DNA of 64,000 bases from CAKVON01 sp902475665 (GCA_036321795.1 JAWQCY010000006.1:62001-126000); one strand, 5' to 3'; positions 43,240-52,875 are shown, counted from the stretch's first letter. The notes: generated by a model from the sequence alone, not told the origin. Made by a program: numbers and translations.

Positions 43240-44134
43240 TGGGACTCGCTCCGCGTCGCGGCTCCTGGCTCGCTTTCGCGGCTGGATCCAGGCGGCGGCC
43301 ACGCTGCTTTCGAACGTCCACCTGCCCAACTTCGTTAGGGGTGGCATCTACCAAGGTGGCGGCAAGGTGGCCTGCGTACCGGGCCTCAACTGCTACTCCT
43401 GTCCCGCGGCGTCGGGCTCCTGCCCGATCGGCTCGTTCCAGGCGGTGGTCGGCTCGTCGAGGTTCAGCTTCTCCTATTACGTGACGGGGACGCTCATCTT
43501 GCTCGGCGTTCTTCTCGGCAGGTTTGTGTGCGGCTTTCTGTGCCCGTTCGGTTGGCTGCAGGAGCTTCTGCACAAGATCCCCGGCAAGAAGCTGTCCACG
43601 CGCAGGCTCAGGCCGCTGACCTACCTCAAGTACGTCGTGCTGGCGCTGGCCGTGGTCACGCTGCCCGTGCTGGTGGTGGATGACATCGGGATGGGCGACC
43701 CGTTCTTCTGCAAGTACCTCTGTCCGCAGGGTGTGCTCGAGGGAGCGATACCGCTGGCCGCCACCAACCCCGGCATACGCGCCGCGTTGGGGCCCCTGTT
43801 CTCCTGGAAGCTGGCGGTGCTCGTGGGGGTGGTCGTGCTGAGCGTGGTGTTCTTCCGGCCGTTCTGCAAGTGGGTCTGCCCGCTCGGCGCGTTCTACGGC
43901 CTGATGAACAAGGTGTCGCTGCTCGAGGTCAGCCTCGACCACGACAGGTGTGTCTCGTGCGGGAGGTGCGCGGCGGCGTGCCAGATGGACGTCGACGTCA
44001 CGGCCTCGCCCAACAGCGCCGAGTGCATCCGCTGCGGCAAGTGCATCGGCACCTGCCCCGTCGACGCGCTCGACTTCCACTACGGCCTTTCCTTGCCAGG
44101 CGACAAACGCGCTCGGCAATGCGAGGACAAGTAA
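43232..44134 (+). CDS. Membrane 4Fe-4S protein, NapH/YccM-like
   Basis: The best start is a TTG at 43232, overlapping the CXXC gene by 8 bases. The 300-residue protein has about five membrane spans, a luminal Cys set (GLNCYSCPAASGSCPIGSFQ), the NapH-type CGFLCPFGWLQELLHKIP and CKWVCPLGAFYGLM motifs, and a C-terminal ferredoxin domain with CVSCGRCAAACQMDV and CIRCGKCIGTCPVDAL. It would pass electrons across the membrane, here probably to the following thioredoxin-like lipoprotein and the CXXC protein. Confidence 0.85.
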   Translation: MDNGTRSASRLLARFRGWIQAAATLLSNVHLPNFVRGGIYQGGGKVACVPGLNCYSCPAASGSCPIGSFQAVVGSSRFSFSYYVTGTLILLGVLLGRFVCGFLCPFGWLQELLHKIPGKKLSTRRLRPLTYLKYVVLALAVVTLPVLVVDDIGMGDPFFCKYLCPQGVLEGAIPLAATNPGIRAALGPLFSWKLAVLVGVVVLSVVFFRPFCKWVCPLGAFYGLMNKVSLLEVSLDHDRCVSCGRCAAACQMDVDVTASPNSAECIRCGKCIGTCPVDALDFHYGLSLPGDKRARQCEDK

Positions 44135-44186
44135 GCAAGAAAAAGTAAGCAAGAAGCAGGTATCGACCCAAATTGGAGGAATGGTA

Positions 44187-45149
44187 ATGAAGCTCACGAA
44201 GATCGCGACTGCCCTGCTGGTCCCCCTGCTGGCGATTAGCCTTGCGGCATGCTCCGCCCCCAAGGACGGCGCCGCCAAAGCCAAGACGGCCGACTCCGAG
44301 ATTGCGGCTCTGATGTCGGAGGACCCGGGCACGGCCGACGCTGCCGCCAAGCTCTATCAGAAGCTCATGCAGAAGGAGAACGACATCCTCTCCACGAACT
44401 CCCAGCTTTGGGAGAAGGTCTTTCTGTCGGCCAACAAGAACATGACGATGATCGAGGACGGCAAGAACTACGGCGACTTCCTTCTGGACACGATCGAGGC
44501 TGCCAAGGACAAGTTCACCGCCGACGAGCTCAAGACGCTCAAGGCCGGTGCCGAGCAGATTAAGGAGATCGAGGGCAAGTTGACGATCCTCGAGCAGAAG
44601 TACCCCGACTGCGGCGCCGCCCCGGGCGCGGGCGACAGCGTCGACGCGTCGAGTGCCGGAATGCCTGCCGACGCCGCCGAGCTGACCAAGTTCCCGACCT
44701 TCAAGGGCAAGGACCTCGACGGCAACGACGTGAGCAGCGACAAGATCTTCTCCCGCAACAAGGTCACCGTCGTCAACTTCTGGTTTACCAGCTGCAAGCC
44801 GTGCGTCGGCGAGCTGGGCGAGCTCGAGGCCCTCAACAAGAGGCTTGCCGAGAAGGGCGGCGAGGTCGTCGGCATCAACTCCTTCACGCTGGACGGCGAC
44901 AAGCAGGCGATTGCCGAGGCCAAGGACGTCCTGTCGAAGAAGGGCGTGACCTACAAAAACGTCTGGTTCAAGACTGCCAGCGAGGCCGGCCAGTTTACCT
45001 CGGGCCTGTACTCCTACCCGACCACCTACGTCGTCGACAAGAACGGGCAGATCGTCGGCGGCCCGATCGTGGGCGCGATCACGTCCGGCGAGCAGCAGAA
45101 GGCGCTCGACAAGCTGATCGACCAGGCGATTGCGAGCAGCCAGAGGTAG
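44187..45149 (+). CDS. TlpA-like thioredoxin-fold lipoprotein
   Basis: The ATG at 44187 is preferred over 44181 because of spacing from GGAGG. The 320-residue precursor has a lipoprotein signal ending LAISLAAC, a helical region of about 130 residues with no known name, a Pro/Ala linker, and a C-terminal TlpA/redoxin domain with VVNFWFTSCKPCVGELGELE (CxxC) and SYPTTYVVDKNGQIVGG (cis-Pro loop). It is an extracytoplasmic thiol reductase likely fed by the upstream 4Fe-4S protein. A strong terminator follows. Confidence 0.88.
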   Translation: MKLTKIATALLVPLLAISLAACSAPKDGAAKAKTADSEIAALMSEDPGTADAAAKLYQKLMQKENDILSTNSQLWEKVFLSANKNMTMIEDGKNYGDFLLDTIEAAKDKFTADELKTLKAGAEQIKEIEGKLTILEQKYPDCGAAPGAGDSVDASSAGMPADAAELTKFPTFKGKDLDGNDVSSDKIFSRNKVTVVNFWFTSCKPCVGELGELEALNKRLAEKGGEVVGINSFTLDGDKQAIAEAKDVLSKKGVTYKNVWFKTASEAGQFTSGLYSYPTTYVVDKNGQIVGGPIVGAITSGEQQKALDKLIDQAIASSQR

Positions 45150-45170
45150 GTGGCTGCGACATCGCACGAG

Positions 45171-45212
45171 AGAGGGTCCCGACGCGCCTAACGAGGTGCG
45201 TCGGGACCCTCT
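45171..45212. terminator. Terminator after the TlpA gene
   Basis: A perfect 15-bp stem (AGAGGGTCCCGACGC and complement, 45198-45212) with a twelve-base loop sits 21 bases after the stop, between convergent genes. Confidence 0.8.
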
Positions 45213-45239
45213 TTGGTCGGTCGGGGCATTGCCGGGCCG

Positions 45240-46109
45240 TCAGGCCCTCTCGGGCAGACGGTCCTTCTCGACAGGGCTCTTAACGTGGTTGCCGATGATC
45301 TCGGAGACGTCGGAGATCGAGACGAACGCGGAGTGGTCGACCGAGTCGATGACCTCGCGCAGCTCGCGGACCTCGTACTTGGTGATGACGCAGTACAGGA
45401 CCTTCTTGCGGCCGCTGAGCATACCCTTGCCGTCCATGATGGTCACGGTGTGGCCCATGCGCTCGTAGATTTGCGAGCAGATCTGACGGGCGTCGTTGGT
45501 GATGATGACTGCGGCCTTGGCCTGGTTCATCTCGGACTCGACCATGTCCAGCACCTTGGACGTGATGAAGTACGTGAGCAGCGAGTACAGCGCACGGTCG
45601 ATGCCAAACAGCACGCCCGCCATGCCGTAGATGACGATGTTCATGCCCAACACCATCTGTCCGACGGCCAGGTCGGTGCGCCTGCTCACCAGGATCGCCA
45701 CGGCCTCGGTGCCGTCGAGGCAGCCGCCCTCGCGGATGACGATGCCCACGCCCAGGCCAAGCAACACGCCGCCGAAGCAGACGGCCAGAAGCGTCTCGCC
45801 GGTGGCGTTGGCCCAACCGCTGAACAGCTCGACGCAGCCGGAGAACACCGTCATCGAGAACGCCGCGCGCACGGTGAACCCGCGGCCGAGCCTGACCCCG
45901 CCCAGCACGAGGAAGGGCACGTTGAGAAGTACGGTGAGAAGCGCGAGCGGGATTCCGGTGATGTGCGAGACCATCATGCCGACGCCGATGACGCCGCCGT
46001 CCAGGATGGTGTTGGGGACGAGGAACTCCTCGACGGCGAACGCCGCGATGGCGGAGCCCAGCGCCAGCAGGGCGAAGTTGAAGATCGGGCGAGAGGGTCG
46101 TCGGTTCAT
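45240..46109 (-). CDS. YitT-family membrane protein
   Basis: The start is the ATG at 46109 (MNRRPSRPIFNFALLALGSA). The 289-residue protein has about five membrane spans with the YitT/DUF161 spelling FLVPNTILDGGVIGVGMMVS, REGGCLDGTEAVAILVSRRT and LLTYFITSKVLDMVESEMNQ, then a C-terminal DUF2179 domain (AAVIITNDARQICSQIYERM, GRKKVLYCVITKYEVRELRE). Its transport substrate is unknown in general. The gene is transcribed alone. Confidence 0.9.
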   Translation of the reverse strand: MNRRPSRPIFNFALLALGSAIAAFAVEEFLVPNTILDGGVIGVGMMVSHITGIPLALLTVLLNVPFLVLGGVRLGRGFTVRAAFSMTVFSGCVELFSGWANATGETLLAVCFGGVLLGLGVGIVIREGGCLDGTEAVAILVSRRTDLAVGQMVLGMNIVIYGMAGVLFGIDRALYSLLTYFITSKVLDMVESEMNQAKAAVIITNDARQICSQIYERMGHTVTIMDGKGMLSGRKKVLYCVITKYEVRELREVIDSVDHSAFVSISDVSEIIGNHVKSPVEKDRLPERA

Positions 46110-46295
46110 GTGCGAGGGCCTTTCTACGCTCGGGGTTTGTACGCGGAAGAGTCTACCCAAGGCCTCGGGTGCGATTGGGCCTCGCGGGCGACGGGCGCAC
46201 CATCCATCAGAAAGCCGGATGAAGTAAAGTTCAAAGGTCGCGGCGGGTGCCGCCGTCACACGAGGGCCGTTCGGACGCCAGGAGAGGGAGACTCG

Positions 46296-47246
46296 ATGAT
46301 CTTCTCGCTAGCCCCCATGGAGGGAATCACCGGGCACGTGTTCCGCCGGGTCCACGCCGAGGTCTTCGGCAAGATGGACAGGTATTACACGCCGTTCGTC
46401 ACGCCGTCGCGCCCGGGCACGCCCCTCGGCAAGCGCTATCGCGTGGAGCTGGACCCGCGGAACAACCGTGGCCTGGACGTCGTTCCACAGGTGCTGACCA
46501 AGAACGCCGACGACTTCGTCTGGGTGGCCGCGCAGCTGGAGCAGCTGGGATATCGGGAGGTCAACCTCAACCTGGGGTGCCCCTCGGGCACGGTCACGGC
46601 AAAGGGGAAGGGCTCCGGCTTCCTGCGTGACCCCGACGCGCTGGAGAGGTTCCTGCTGGACGTGTGCGAGCGCTCCGCGCTGCCGGTCTCGGTCAAGACG
46701 CGCCTGGGATTTGCGGACGACAGCGAGTACGAGGACATCCTGCGGGTCTACTGCCGCTGCCCGCTTGCCGAGCTGATCGTCCACCCGCGCGTCCGCAACG
46801 ACGCCTACCGCGGCACGCCGCGCCGCGAGTACTACGGCCTGACGCTGGAGCGGGCGCCGTTTCCCGTGGCGTACAACGGCAACGTCTTCGGCCTGGGCGA
46901 CATCGACTCTTTGGTGGGGGAGTGGCCGCAGACCCGACACATCATGTTGGGTAGGGGCATCCTGTCGAACCCCGCGCTGGCACGCATGGCCAAGGGCGGC
47001 TCGCCCGTCACCCGCGACGAGCTCAGGCGCTTCCACGACCTGCTGTTCCGCGCGTACCAGGACGAGATCGGCCCCAACGCCGTCTTCCGCATGAAGGAGT
47101 GGTGGTCCTACGCCAAGGACTGCTTTGCCGACCCGCTTGCGGTGCATCGCCTGGTCAGAAGGACGCGCAGCGTCCAGGAGTACGAGTCGGGCGTTCGTCG
47201 CGCGTTCGAGGAGCAGCCCTTCTCGACATCCAACCGATCCTGTTAG
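46296..47246 (+). CDS. tRNA-dihydrouridine synthase
   Basis: This 316-residue FMN enzyme reduces uridine in tRNA D-loops. APMEGITGHVFRRVH at the start, VNLNLGCPSGTVTAKGKGSG with the catalytic Cys, SVKTRLGF, VHPRVRNDAYRG and VAYNGNVFG / MLGRGILSNP (FMN phosphate binding) are all in place. GGAGAGGGAG precedes the ATG. It is followed at 27 bases by the DNA-repair gene, so the two may be cotranscribed. Confidence 0.92.
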   Translation: MIFSLAPMEGITGHVFRRVHAEVFGKMDRYYTPFVTPSRPGTPLGKRYRVELDPRNNRGLDVVPQVLTKNADDFVWVAAQLEQLGYREVNLNLGCPSGTVTAKGKGSGFLRDPDALERFLLDVCERSALPVSVKTRLGFADDSEYEDILRVYCRCPLAELIVHPRVRNDAYRGTPRREYYGLTLERAPFPVAYNGNVFGLGDIDSLVGEWPQTRHIMLGRGILSNPALARMAKGGSPVTRDELRRFHDLLFRAYQDEIGPNAVFRMKEWWSYAKDCFADPLAVHRLVRRTRSVQEYESGVRRAFEEQPFSTSNRSC

Positions 47247-47273
47247 ATTCGCCTGCTGCCGAGAAGGACGCTG

Positions 47274-47804
47274 ATGCCGATGCTCTACGCGACGTACGAG
47301 ACCGGTCTCGTTGGCACGCTGACGCTCACGAGCGCGGGCGAGCTTCTCGACGGCTGCTGGTTCGAGGCCGCATGGCCCCGCGTCGCCCGGGGCTTCCGCG
47401 AGCCGTCGGGGCGCCGCGAGCCGCTGGAGCGCCGCGACGACCTTCCCGCCTTCGCGCAGGCGACGGCCTGGCTGGACCGTTACTTCGCGGGCGACGCCTG
47501 CGACCCGCGCGACCTGCCGCTTGGTGGCGGGCTCACCGAGTTCCAGCGACTGGTGCGCGAAGAGCTGCTGGACATCCCCTATGGCAGCACGACGACCTAC
47601 GGCGACATCGCGGCCCGCATCGCCAAGAGGACCGGACGCCGACAGTCGGCGCGTGCGGTCGGGGGTGCCGTGGGTCGCAACCCGCTCGGCGTCATCGTGC
47701 CGTGCCACCGTGTGGTCGGCGCCGACGGCAGCCTGACGGGCTTTGGCGGCGGCATGCCCGCCAAGGTGGCGCTGCTGCGGCACGAGGGCGTGCGGTTCGC
47801 CTGA
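47274..47804 (+). CDS. ogt: Methylated-DNA-protein cysteine methyltransferase
   Basis: This 176-residue protein repairs O6-alkylguanine by suicide transfer to Cys in IVPCHRVVG. The DNA-binding helix EFQRLVREELLDIPYGSTTT YGD (read across the domain) and RAVGGAVGRNPLGV precede it, and FGGGMPAKVALLRHEG closes the domain. AAGGAC lies 5 bases before the ATG at 47274; this site is itself part of the recurring GAGAAGGAC motif. Confidence 0.93.
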   Translation: MPMLYATYETGLVGTLTLTSAGELLDGCWFEAAWPRVARGFREPSGRREPLERRDDLPAFAQATAWLDRYFAGDACDPRDLPLGGGLTEFQRLVREELLDIPYGSTTTYGDIAARIAKRTGRRQSARAVGGAVGRNPLGVIVPCHRVVGADGSLTGFGGGMPAKVALLRHEGVRFA

Positions 47805-47906
47805 CGCACTTCTCGACAGGGGGGGGCGAACGTTCGTGGCGGTCGGGAACGCGGCCCCATTGAGTGCGACAATGGTTTACTCAACGACCTCCGAGGGGAA
47901 CATCAC

Positions 47907-50405
47907 ATGAATCAGATCGACCACATCGAGGTGCGCGGCGCGCGCGTCCACAACCTGCGCGGCATTGACGTCGACATCCCGCTCGGCGAGCTCGTGGGCA
48001 TCGCGGGTGTGTCGGGCTCGGGCAAGAGCTCGCTGGCCCTGGGCGTCCTGTACGCCGAGGGGTCGCGTCGCTACCTGGAGGCGCTCTCCACCTACACCCG
48101 CCGCCGCATCTCGCAGGCGGGCAAGGCCACGGTCGACGACGTCCGCTACGTACCCGCGGCGCTGGCGCTCCACCAGCGACCAGCCGTACCTGGGGTTCGT
48201 TCGACCTTCGGTACGTCGAGCGAACTTCTCAACAGCCTGCGCCTGCTGTTCTCGCGCGTGGGCAGCCACGCGTGCCCACACTGCGGCGCACACGTCCCGC
48301 CGACGCTCAACGTGGCTCTCGAGATTCCGATCACGTGCCCGGAGTGCGGGCGGGAGTTCTATGGCCCCGGCGCCGAGGACCTGGCCTTCAACAGCGGTGG
48401 AGCCTGCCCCGCCTGCAGCGGCACGGGCATCGTGCGCACCGTCAACCGCGCGGCGCTGGTGCCCGACGAGAGTAAGACGATCGACGAGGGCGCCGTGGTG
48501 GTGTGGGGGACCCTGATGTGGGACCTCATGAAGCAGGTCTGCGGCGCCATGGGCGTGCGCACCGACGTCCCGTTCTGTGAGCTCACGCCCGAGGAGCGAC
48601 GGATCGTGTTCGACGGCCCGGCCGAGAAGCGCCACATCCTCTATAAGTCCAAGAAGGGCGACGACTTCGCCGAGCTGGACTTCACCTACTACAACGCCGT
48701 GCGCACGGTGGAGAACTCGCTGGCCAAGGCCAAGGACGAGAAGGGCCTCAAGCGCGTCGAGAAGTACCTCGTCGAGTCGCCGTGCCCCGAGTGCGCGGGC
48801 ACGCGCCTGTCCGCCGCCGCGCGCGGCCCCCTGGTGCGCGGCATCAACCTTGCCGAGGCCACGCGCATGACGCTGGACGAGGCCGTGGCCTGGGTGGCAG
48901 GGGTGCCCGCGGGCCTGCCCGAAGAGATGCGCCCGATGGCGGCCTCCATCTGCGACTCGTTCCAGGGAACGGCAAGGCGCCTGCTGGACCTGGGCCTGGG
49001 CTACCTGTCGCTGGACCGCGCGGGCTCGACGCTTTCCACCGGCGAGCGCCAGCGCGTGCAGCTGGCGCGCTCGGTCCGCAACCGCACCACGGGCGTGCTC
49101 TACGTGATGGACGAGCCCTCGATCGGCCTGCACCCGGCCAACATCGACGGCCTGCTGGGCGTTATGCGCGACCTGATAGCCGACGGCAACTCCGTCGTGA
49201 TGGTCGACCACGACACCAAGGTCCTGGCGGCGGCCGACCACATCGTCGAGATGGGCCCTGGGGCGGGCGCCGGTGGCGGCAGCGTCGTGGCGCAGGGCGG
49301 CGTCGCCGAGCTCGCGCGCGACCCGAGCTCCCTCATCGGGCCGTACCTGACGGGCGGCAGGCACGTCTCGGCACGCCCGCAGGCAAGTGCGGACACCATG
49401 TTTGACCTGGGGCGCATTCACATCGAGTCGAGCGGCCTGCACACCGTCAGGCCCTTCTGCGCGGACGTGCCACGTGGCCGTCTCGTGGCGGTGACGGGCG
49501 TCTCGGGCTCGGGCAAGACCACGCTCGTGCTGGAGACCCTCGTGCCCGCGCTTCTGGCCGCGGCGGCGGGCGAGCGGCTGCCGTCCCACGTGACGGCCCT
49601 CGACGCGGCCGGCATCCGCCGCGCCAACCTGATCGACGCCACGCCCATCGGCATCAACGTGCGCTCGACGGTGGCCACCTACTGCGGCGCGCTCGACGAC
49701 CTGCGCCGCGCCTACGCCCGCACCGACGCCGCGCGCGAGGCGGGCCTCAAGGCCGGCGACTTCTCCTACAACACCGGCAGCCTGCGCTGCCCGACCTGCG
49801 ACGGCACCGGCCAGATCTCGCTTGACGTGCAGTTCCTTCCCGACGTCGACATCGCCTGCCCGGACTGTCGCGGCAGCCGCTACGCCGCCCGTGCCGCGGA
49901 CGTCCGACGTGCCGAGAAGGGCCGCGAGGGTGAGGGGCTTAGCCTGCCCGAGCTGCTTGCGCTCTCCGTCGACGAGGCGCTGCCGCACGTGGCCGACGTC
50001 AGGCGCGCCCACGCTAAGCTGCAGACCCTGCACGACCTGGGGTTGGGTTACCTGACGCTGGGCGAGGCCACGCCCGCGCTGTCGGGCGGCGAGGCACAGC
50101 GCCTGAAGCTCGCGAGCGAGATGGGCCGCGGGCAGGACGACGCCGTCTTCGTGTTCGACGAGCCGACCATCGGCCTGCACCCCCGCGACGTCGCGGTCCT
50201 TCTCGGCGTCTTCCAGCGCCTGGTGGAGCAGGGCGCCACCGTCGTGGTGATCGAGCACGACACCGACTTCATCGCGAATGCGGACTACGTGATCGACATG
50301 GGCCCGGGCGGCGGCGAGGCCGGCGGCAGGATCGTGGCATGCGGCACGCCCGCCGAGGTCGCGGCCAACCCCGCCAGCGTCACAGGTCGCTACCTTCCCG
50401 TGTAG
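47907..50405 (+). CDS. UvrA-like excinuclease ATPase, class II (UvrA2)
   Basis: This 832-residue protein has two ABC modules with split signatures. Walker A sites are AGVSGSGKSSLALGVLYAEG (about 33) and TGVSGSGKTTLVLETLVPAL (about 530); signatures are LSTGERQRVQLA and LSGGEAQRLKLA. Zinc sites CPHCGAH...CPECGRE and CPTCDGTG...CPDCRG are present. It is shorter than canonical UvrA (about 940) and lacks most of the UvrB-binding domain, as in UvrA2 proteins linked to drug or DNA-damage tolerance. GAGGGG lies upstream of the ATG. Confidence 0.88.
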   Translation: MNQIDHIEVRGARVHNLRGIDVDIPLGELVGIAGVSGSGKSSLALGVLYAEGSRRYLEALSTYTRRRISQAGKATVDDVRYVPAALALHQRPAVPGVRSTFGTSSELLNSLRLLFSRVGSHACPHCGAHVPPTLNVALEIPITCPECGREFYGPGAEDLAFNSGGACPACSGTGIVRTVNRAALVPDESKTIDEGAVVVWGTLMWDLMKQVCGAMGVRTDVPFCELTPEERRIVFDGPAEKRHILYKSKKGDDFAELDFTYYNAVRTVENSLAKAKDEKGLKRVEKYLVESPCPECAGTRLSAAARGPLVRGINLAEATRMTLDEAVAWVAGVPAGLPEEMRPMAASICDSFQGTARRLLDLGLGYLSLDRAGSTLSTGERQRVQLARSVRNRTTGVLYVMDEPSIGLHPANIDGLLGVMRDLIADGNSVVMVDHDTKVLAAADHIVEMGPGAGAGGGSVVAQGGVAELARDPSSLIGPYLTGGRHVSARPQASADTMFDLGRIHIESSGLHTVRPFCADVPRGRLVAVTGVSGSGKTTLVLETLVPALLAAAAGERLPSHVTALDAAGIRRANLIDATPIGINVRSTVATYCGALDDLRRAYARTDAAREAGLKAGDFSYNTGSLRCPTCDGTGQISLDVQFLPDVDIACPDCRGSRYAARAADVRRAEKGREGEGLSLPELLALSVDEALPHVADVRRAHAKLQTLHDLGLGYLTLGEATPALSGGEAQRLKLASEMGRGQDDAVFVFDEPTIGLHPRDVAVLLGVFQRLVEQGATVVVIEHDTDFIANADYVIDMGPGGGEAGGRIVACGTPAEVAANPASVTGRYLPV

Positions 50406-50442
50406 GGGCCAGGCGACCACCACGACGTCATCTCTGGCGTGC

Positions 50443-51324
50443 CTACCTGCAGGCCGCCACTAGCGCGGTGCCCATGACGACGAGCGCAAGGCCGACCGCC
50501 GCGCGTCGAGACAGGCGCTCGCCGAACACGGCAGACGCAAACGCGACGGACACGAGCAGCGAGAGCTTGTCCACCTGCACGACGACGCTGACCTGGCCGG
50601 CCTGGATGGCGTAGTAGTAGCACAGCCACGACGCGCCCGTGGCCACGCCCGACGCGCCGAGAAACGCCAGCTCCCTGTGGCTGGCAGCCCTGACCAGCCC
50701 GGCCTTGCCCCTGGCCACGACGATCCCCCATGCCATCGCGAGGACGAACACCGTGCGTATGGCGGTGGCGAGGTTGCTCTCGACGCCCTCGATCCCCACC
50801 TTGGCCAACACCGACGTGAGCGCGGCGAACACGGCTGCCGCCAGCGCGTAGGCAAGGCTCGTCCGGTCGTCGTGGGCGTCGGTCGCTGGGTCGCCCGTCC
50901 CTCTCTCGATCATGAGGAAGGTCCCCACGGTCGCGATCAGGGTGCCCGTCAGGCGTAGTGCCAGGCTGCCCGTCTCGCCAAAAAGGACGATGGAGAGAAG
51001 CACGGCCATGAGGGTGCTGGACTTGTCGATGGGCACGACGCGGTTGACGTCGCCTGTTGACAGTGCCCTGAAGTAGCAGACCCACGATGCTCCCGTGGCC
51101 ATGCCCGACAGCGCGAGGAACAGCCACGACCTGGGCGTTATTGCCGCGATGGTGTCGGCGGAGCCCACGATTGCCACCATGAGCCAGGTGAAGGCGGCCA
51201 CGACGCAGGTGCGCAGCGCGGTGGCCACGTCGGAGTCGATGGTCTTGATCCCGCACTTGGCGAGGATGGACACGATGCCCGCGAACAGCGCCGACGCGAA
51301 CGCGGCGACAAGCCAGAGCTGCAC
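50443..51324 (-). CDS. EamA/DMT-family transporter
   Basis: A GTG at 51324 has AGGGG 5 bases upstream; the longer open frame begins in polar sequence. The 293-residue protein has ten membrane spans arranged as two EamA repeats; the repeats share SVLAKVGIEGVESNLATAIR / SILAKCGIKTIDSDVATALR and GMATGASWVCYFRALSTGDV / GVATGASWLCYYYAIQAGQV. Substrate unknown, probably a metabolite exporter. Confidence 0.88.
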   Translation of the reverse strand: MQLWLVAAFASALFAGIVSILAKCGIKTIDSDVATALRTCVVAAFTWLMVAIVGSADTIAAITPRSWLFLALSGMATGASWVCYFRALSTGDVNRVVPIDKSSTLMAVLLSIVLFGETGSLALRLTGTLIATVGTFLMIERGTGDPATDAHDDRTSLAYALAAAVFAALTSVLAKVGIEGVESNLATAIRTVFVLAMAWGIVVARGKAGLVRAASHRELAFLGASGVATGASWLCYYYAIQAGQVSVVVQVDKLSLLVSVAFASAVFGERLSRRAAVGLALVVMGTALVAACR

Positions 51325-51525
51325 GATTACCCCTGCCACTAGACGGTCCTTCTCGCCAGTCTTTGTTCCCTTGCGAAGCCGCCGGCAACCGGCACGGGGG
51401 CCTTGACACGTCTCACTAATCAAATATTGGTTATTTGGGCACGATTTGCGGAATAGTATCCGGATGTGAGTGGTTGGCGTGGGGCCTTTGGGTTCCGACG
51501 GGGCCTCGAGGGATGGGGGGATGCC

Positions 51526-51648
51526 ATGGCCGCGAGCGTCATCACGCGAGAAGGGCTGTTGGACGAGGCGTATCGCATCGCCGACGCCGACGGATGCCCC
51601 GTCCTGTTCGGGCTGCTCAGGAGGGCGCTGTACGACTCCGCGGAATGA
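51526..51648 (+). CDS. 40-residue ORF of unknown function
   Basis: An ATG behind GGGGGAT opens MAASVITREGLLDEAYRIAD and ADGCPVLFGLLRRALYDSAE. The composition is protein-like (amphipathic helices) but there is no known family. It may be a small protein or the end of a lost gene. It reads toward the HsmA gene 108 bases on. Confidence 0.35.
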   Translation: MAASVITREGLLDEAYRIADADGCPVLFGLLRRALYDSAE

Positions 51649-51755
51649 ACAAGACCTGATGGATGTTCACCTGCGACGCGCCCACAATCGTTTTCGGTCA
51701 GGTGCAGAGAAGGACGCGCCTGCCCCAAACGACCAACGGAAGGAAGCAGGAACAT

Positions 51756-52232
51756 ATGAATCCGCTCATCATGGCCGCCTCGACGGCAATCACGCTCGCG
51801 CTTGTCTTCTACAGCATTGGCGTTTTCGGCGAGAGGCGCGCCGGCTCGCTGCAGAGAAGGCACCTCATCCTGTTTTGGATCGGCCTTGCGTGCGACACCA
51901 CGGGCACCACGATCATGACCCTCATCGCCCGCTCGTCCCACGGCGCTGGCTCCCCGCTGCACGCGGTGACGGGCCTGCTGGCCATCGTCCTCATGCTCTT
52001 CCACGCCCTGTGGGCGACCTTCGTCCTTCTCCGTGGTAGCGAGAAGAACCGCGAGGGCTTCCACAGGCTCAGCGTCGGCGTGTGGCTGGTCTGGCTCGTC
52101 CCGTACTGCGTGGGCCTGCTCGTCGGCATCCCCGCCATCCACCTGGGCGACGCCGCGACGCTGGCGATCTCGGTCCTCGTGCCCGTGGCGATTGCCGTCG
52201 CCCTGCGCGTCAGCCCCGGCAGGCGCGCCTAG
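51756..52232 (+). CDS. HsmA-family (TIGR03987) membrane protein
   Basis: This 158-residue protein has five spans. FYSIGVFGERRAGSLQRRHL, FWIGLACDTTGTTIMTLIAR and TGLLAIVLMLFHALWATFVL carry the conserved His, Asp and aromatic pattern of the TIGR03987/HsmA family of small membrane proteins. The role is poorly defined. The stop overlaps the convergent flavodoxin-reductase stop by 4 bases. Confidence 0.75.
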   Translation: MNPLIMAASTAITLALVFYSIGVFGERRAGSLQRRHLILFWIGLACDTTGTTIMTLIARSSHGAGSPLHAVTGLLAIVLMLFHALWATFVLLRGSEKNREGFHRLSVGVWLVWLVPYCVGLLVGIPAIHLGDAATLAISVLVPVAIAVALRVSPGRRA

Positions 52233-52852
52233 CGGATGAAGTTCGTGGCGGGGCCGTGCTCGGCCTCGGGGGCCTCGACGCCCGCCGCCCTGCCCGCCTC
52301 GATGCAGCGCAGGACCCAGGCCATGTTGTGCGCGAGGTTGCGCATGGTGCGCAGGCCCTCCTCGTCCCGGGCGGCCTCGCCGGGTGCGCACCCGTGGACG
52401 ATGTTCCAGTACGTGGACGCCACGACCGGCATCTGGTTGATGGTGAAGTACTTGTTGAGCACGTCGAACGACGCCGTGGTGCCGCCACGGCGGGCGACGG
52501 CGACGGCGGCTCCGGGCTTGTGGCAAAACGCCGCGCCGCCCGCGAAGAAGGCGCGGTCGAGCACGCACTGGATGCGACCCGAGGGGTGCGCGTAGTAGAC
52601 GGGCGTGCCAAAGACGAAGGCGTCGGCACCCTCGGCCTTCTCGATAAGCTCGTTGACGACGTCGTCCATCACGCAGCGACCGCCCAGTTCGGAGCACCTG
52701 CCGCAGTCCAGGCAGTCGTTGACGGGCTTGGTGCCAAGCCACACCGTCTCGGCCTCCAGCCCCTCCGCCTCGAGCGTGCGGGCGACCTCGGCCAGCGCCG
52801 TGGCGGTGTTGCCCTGCCTGCGCGGGCTTCCGTTGACGAGAAGAACCTTCAT
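52229..52852 (-). CDS. NAD(P)H-dependent FMN reductase (flavodoxin-fold)
   Basis: This 207-residue protein starts MKVLLVNGSPRRQGNTATAL, the FMN phosphate loop of flavodoxin-like reductases. CLDCGRCSELGGRCVMDD is the iron-sulfur-flavoprotein-like Cys segment, and FGTPVYYAHPSGRIQCVLDR is the isoalloxazine loop. It probably reduces FMN, quinones or nitro compounds. It is a single gene ended by convergent transcription. Confidence 0.9.
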   Translation of the reverse strand: MKVLLVNGSPRRQGNTATALAEVARTLEAEGLEAETVWLGTKPVNDCLDCGRCSELGGRCVMDDVVNELIEKAEGADAFVFGTPVYYAHPSGRIQCVLDRAFFAGGAAFCHKPGAAVAVARRGGTTASFDVLNKYFTINQMPVVASTYWNIVHGCAPGEAARDEEGLRTMRNLAHNMAWVLRCIEAGRAAGVEAPEAEHGPATNFIR

Positions 52853-52875
52853 CTCGAATCCCCTCCCAAAGAGAA

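Noticed and set aside
47877..50423. 848-codon open frame on the minus strand
   Set aside because: It is the complement of uvrA2 in GC-rich DNA, where a shadow frame stays open; it has no ribosome site and an Ala/Arg/Gly/Val-heavy composition without motifs.
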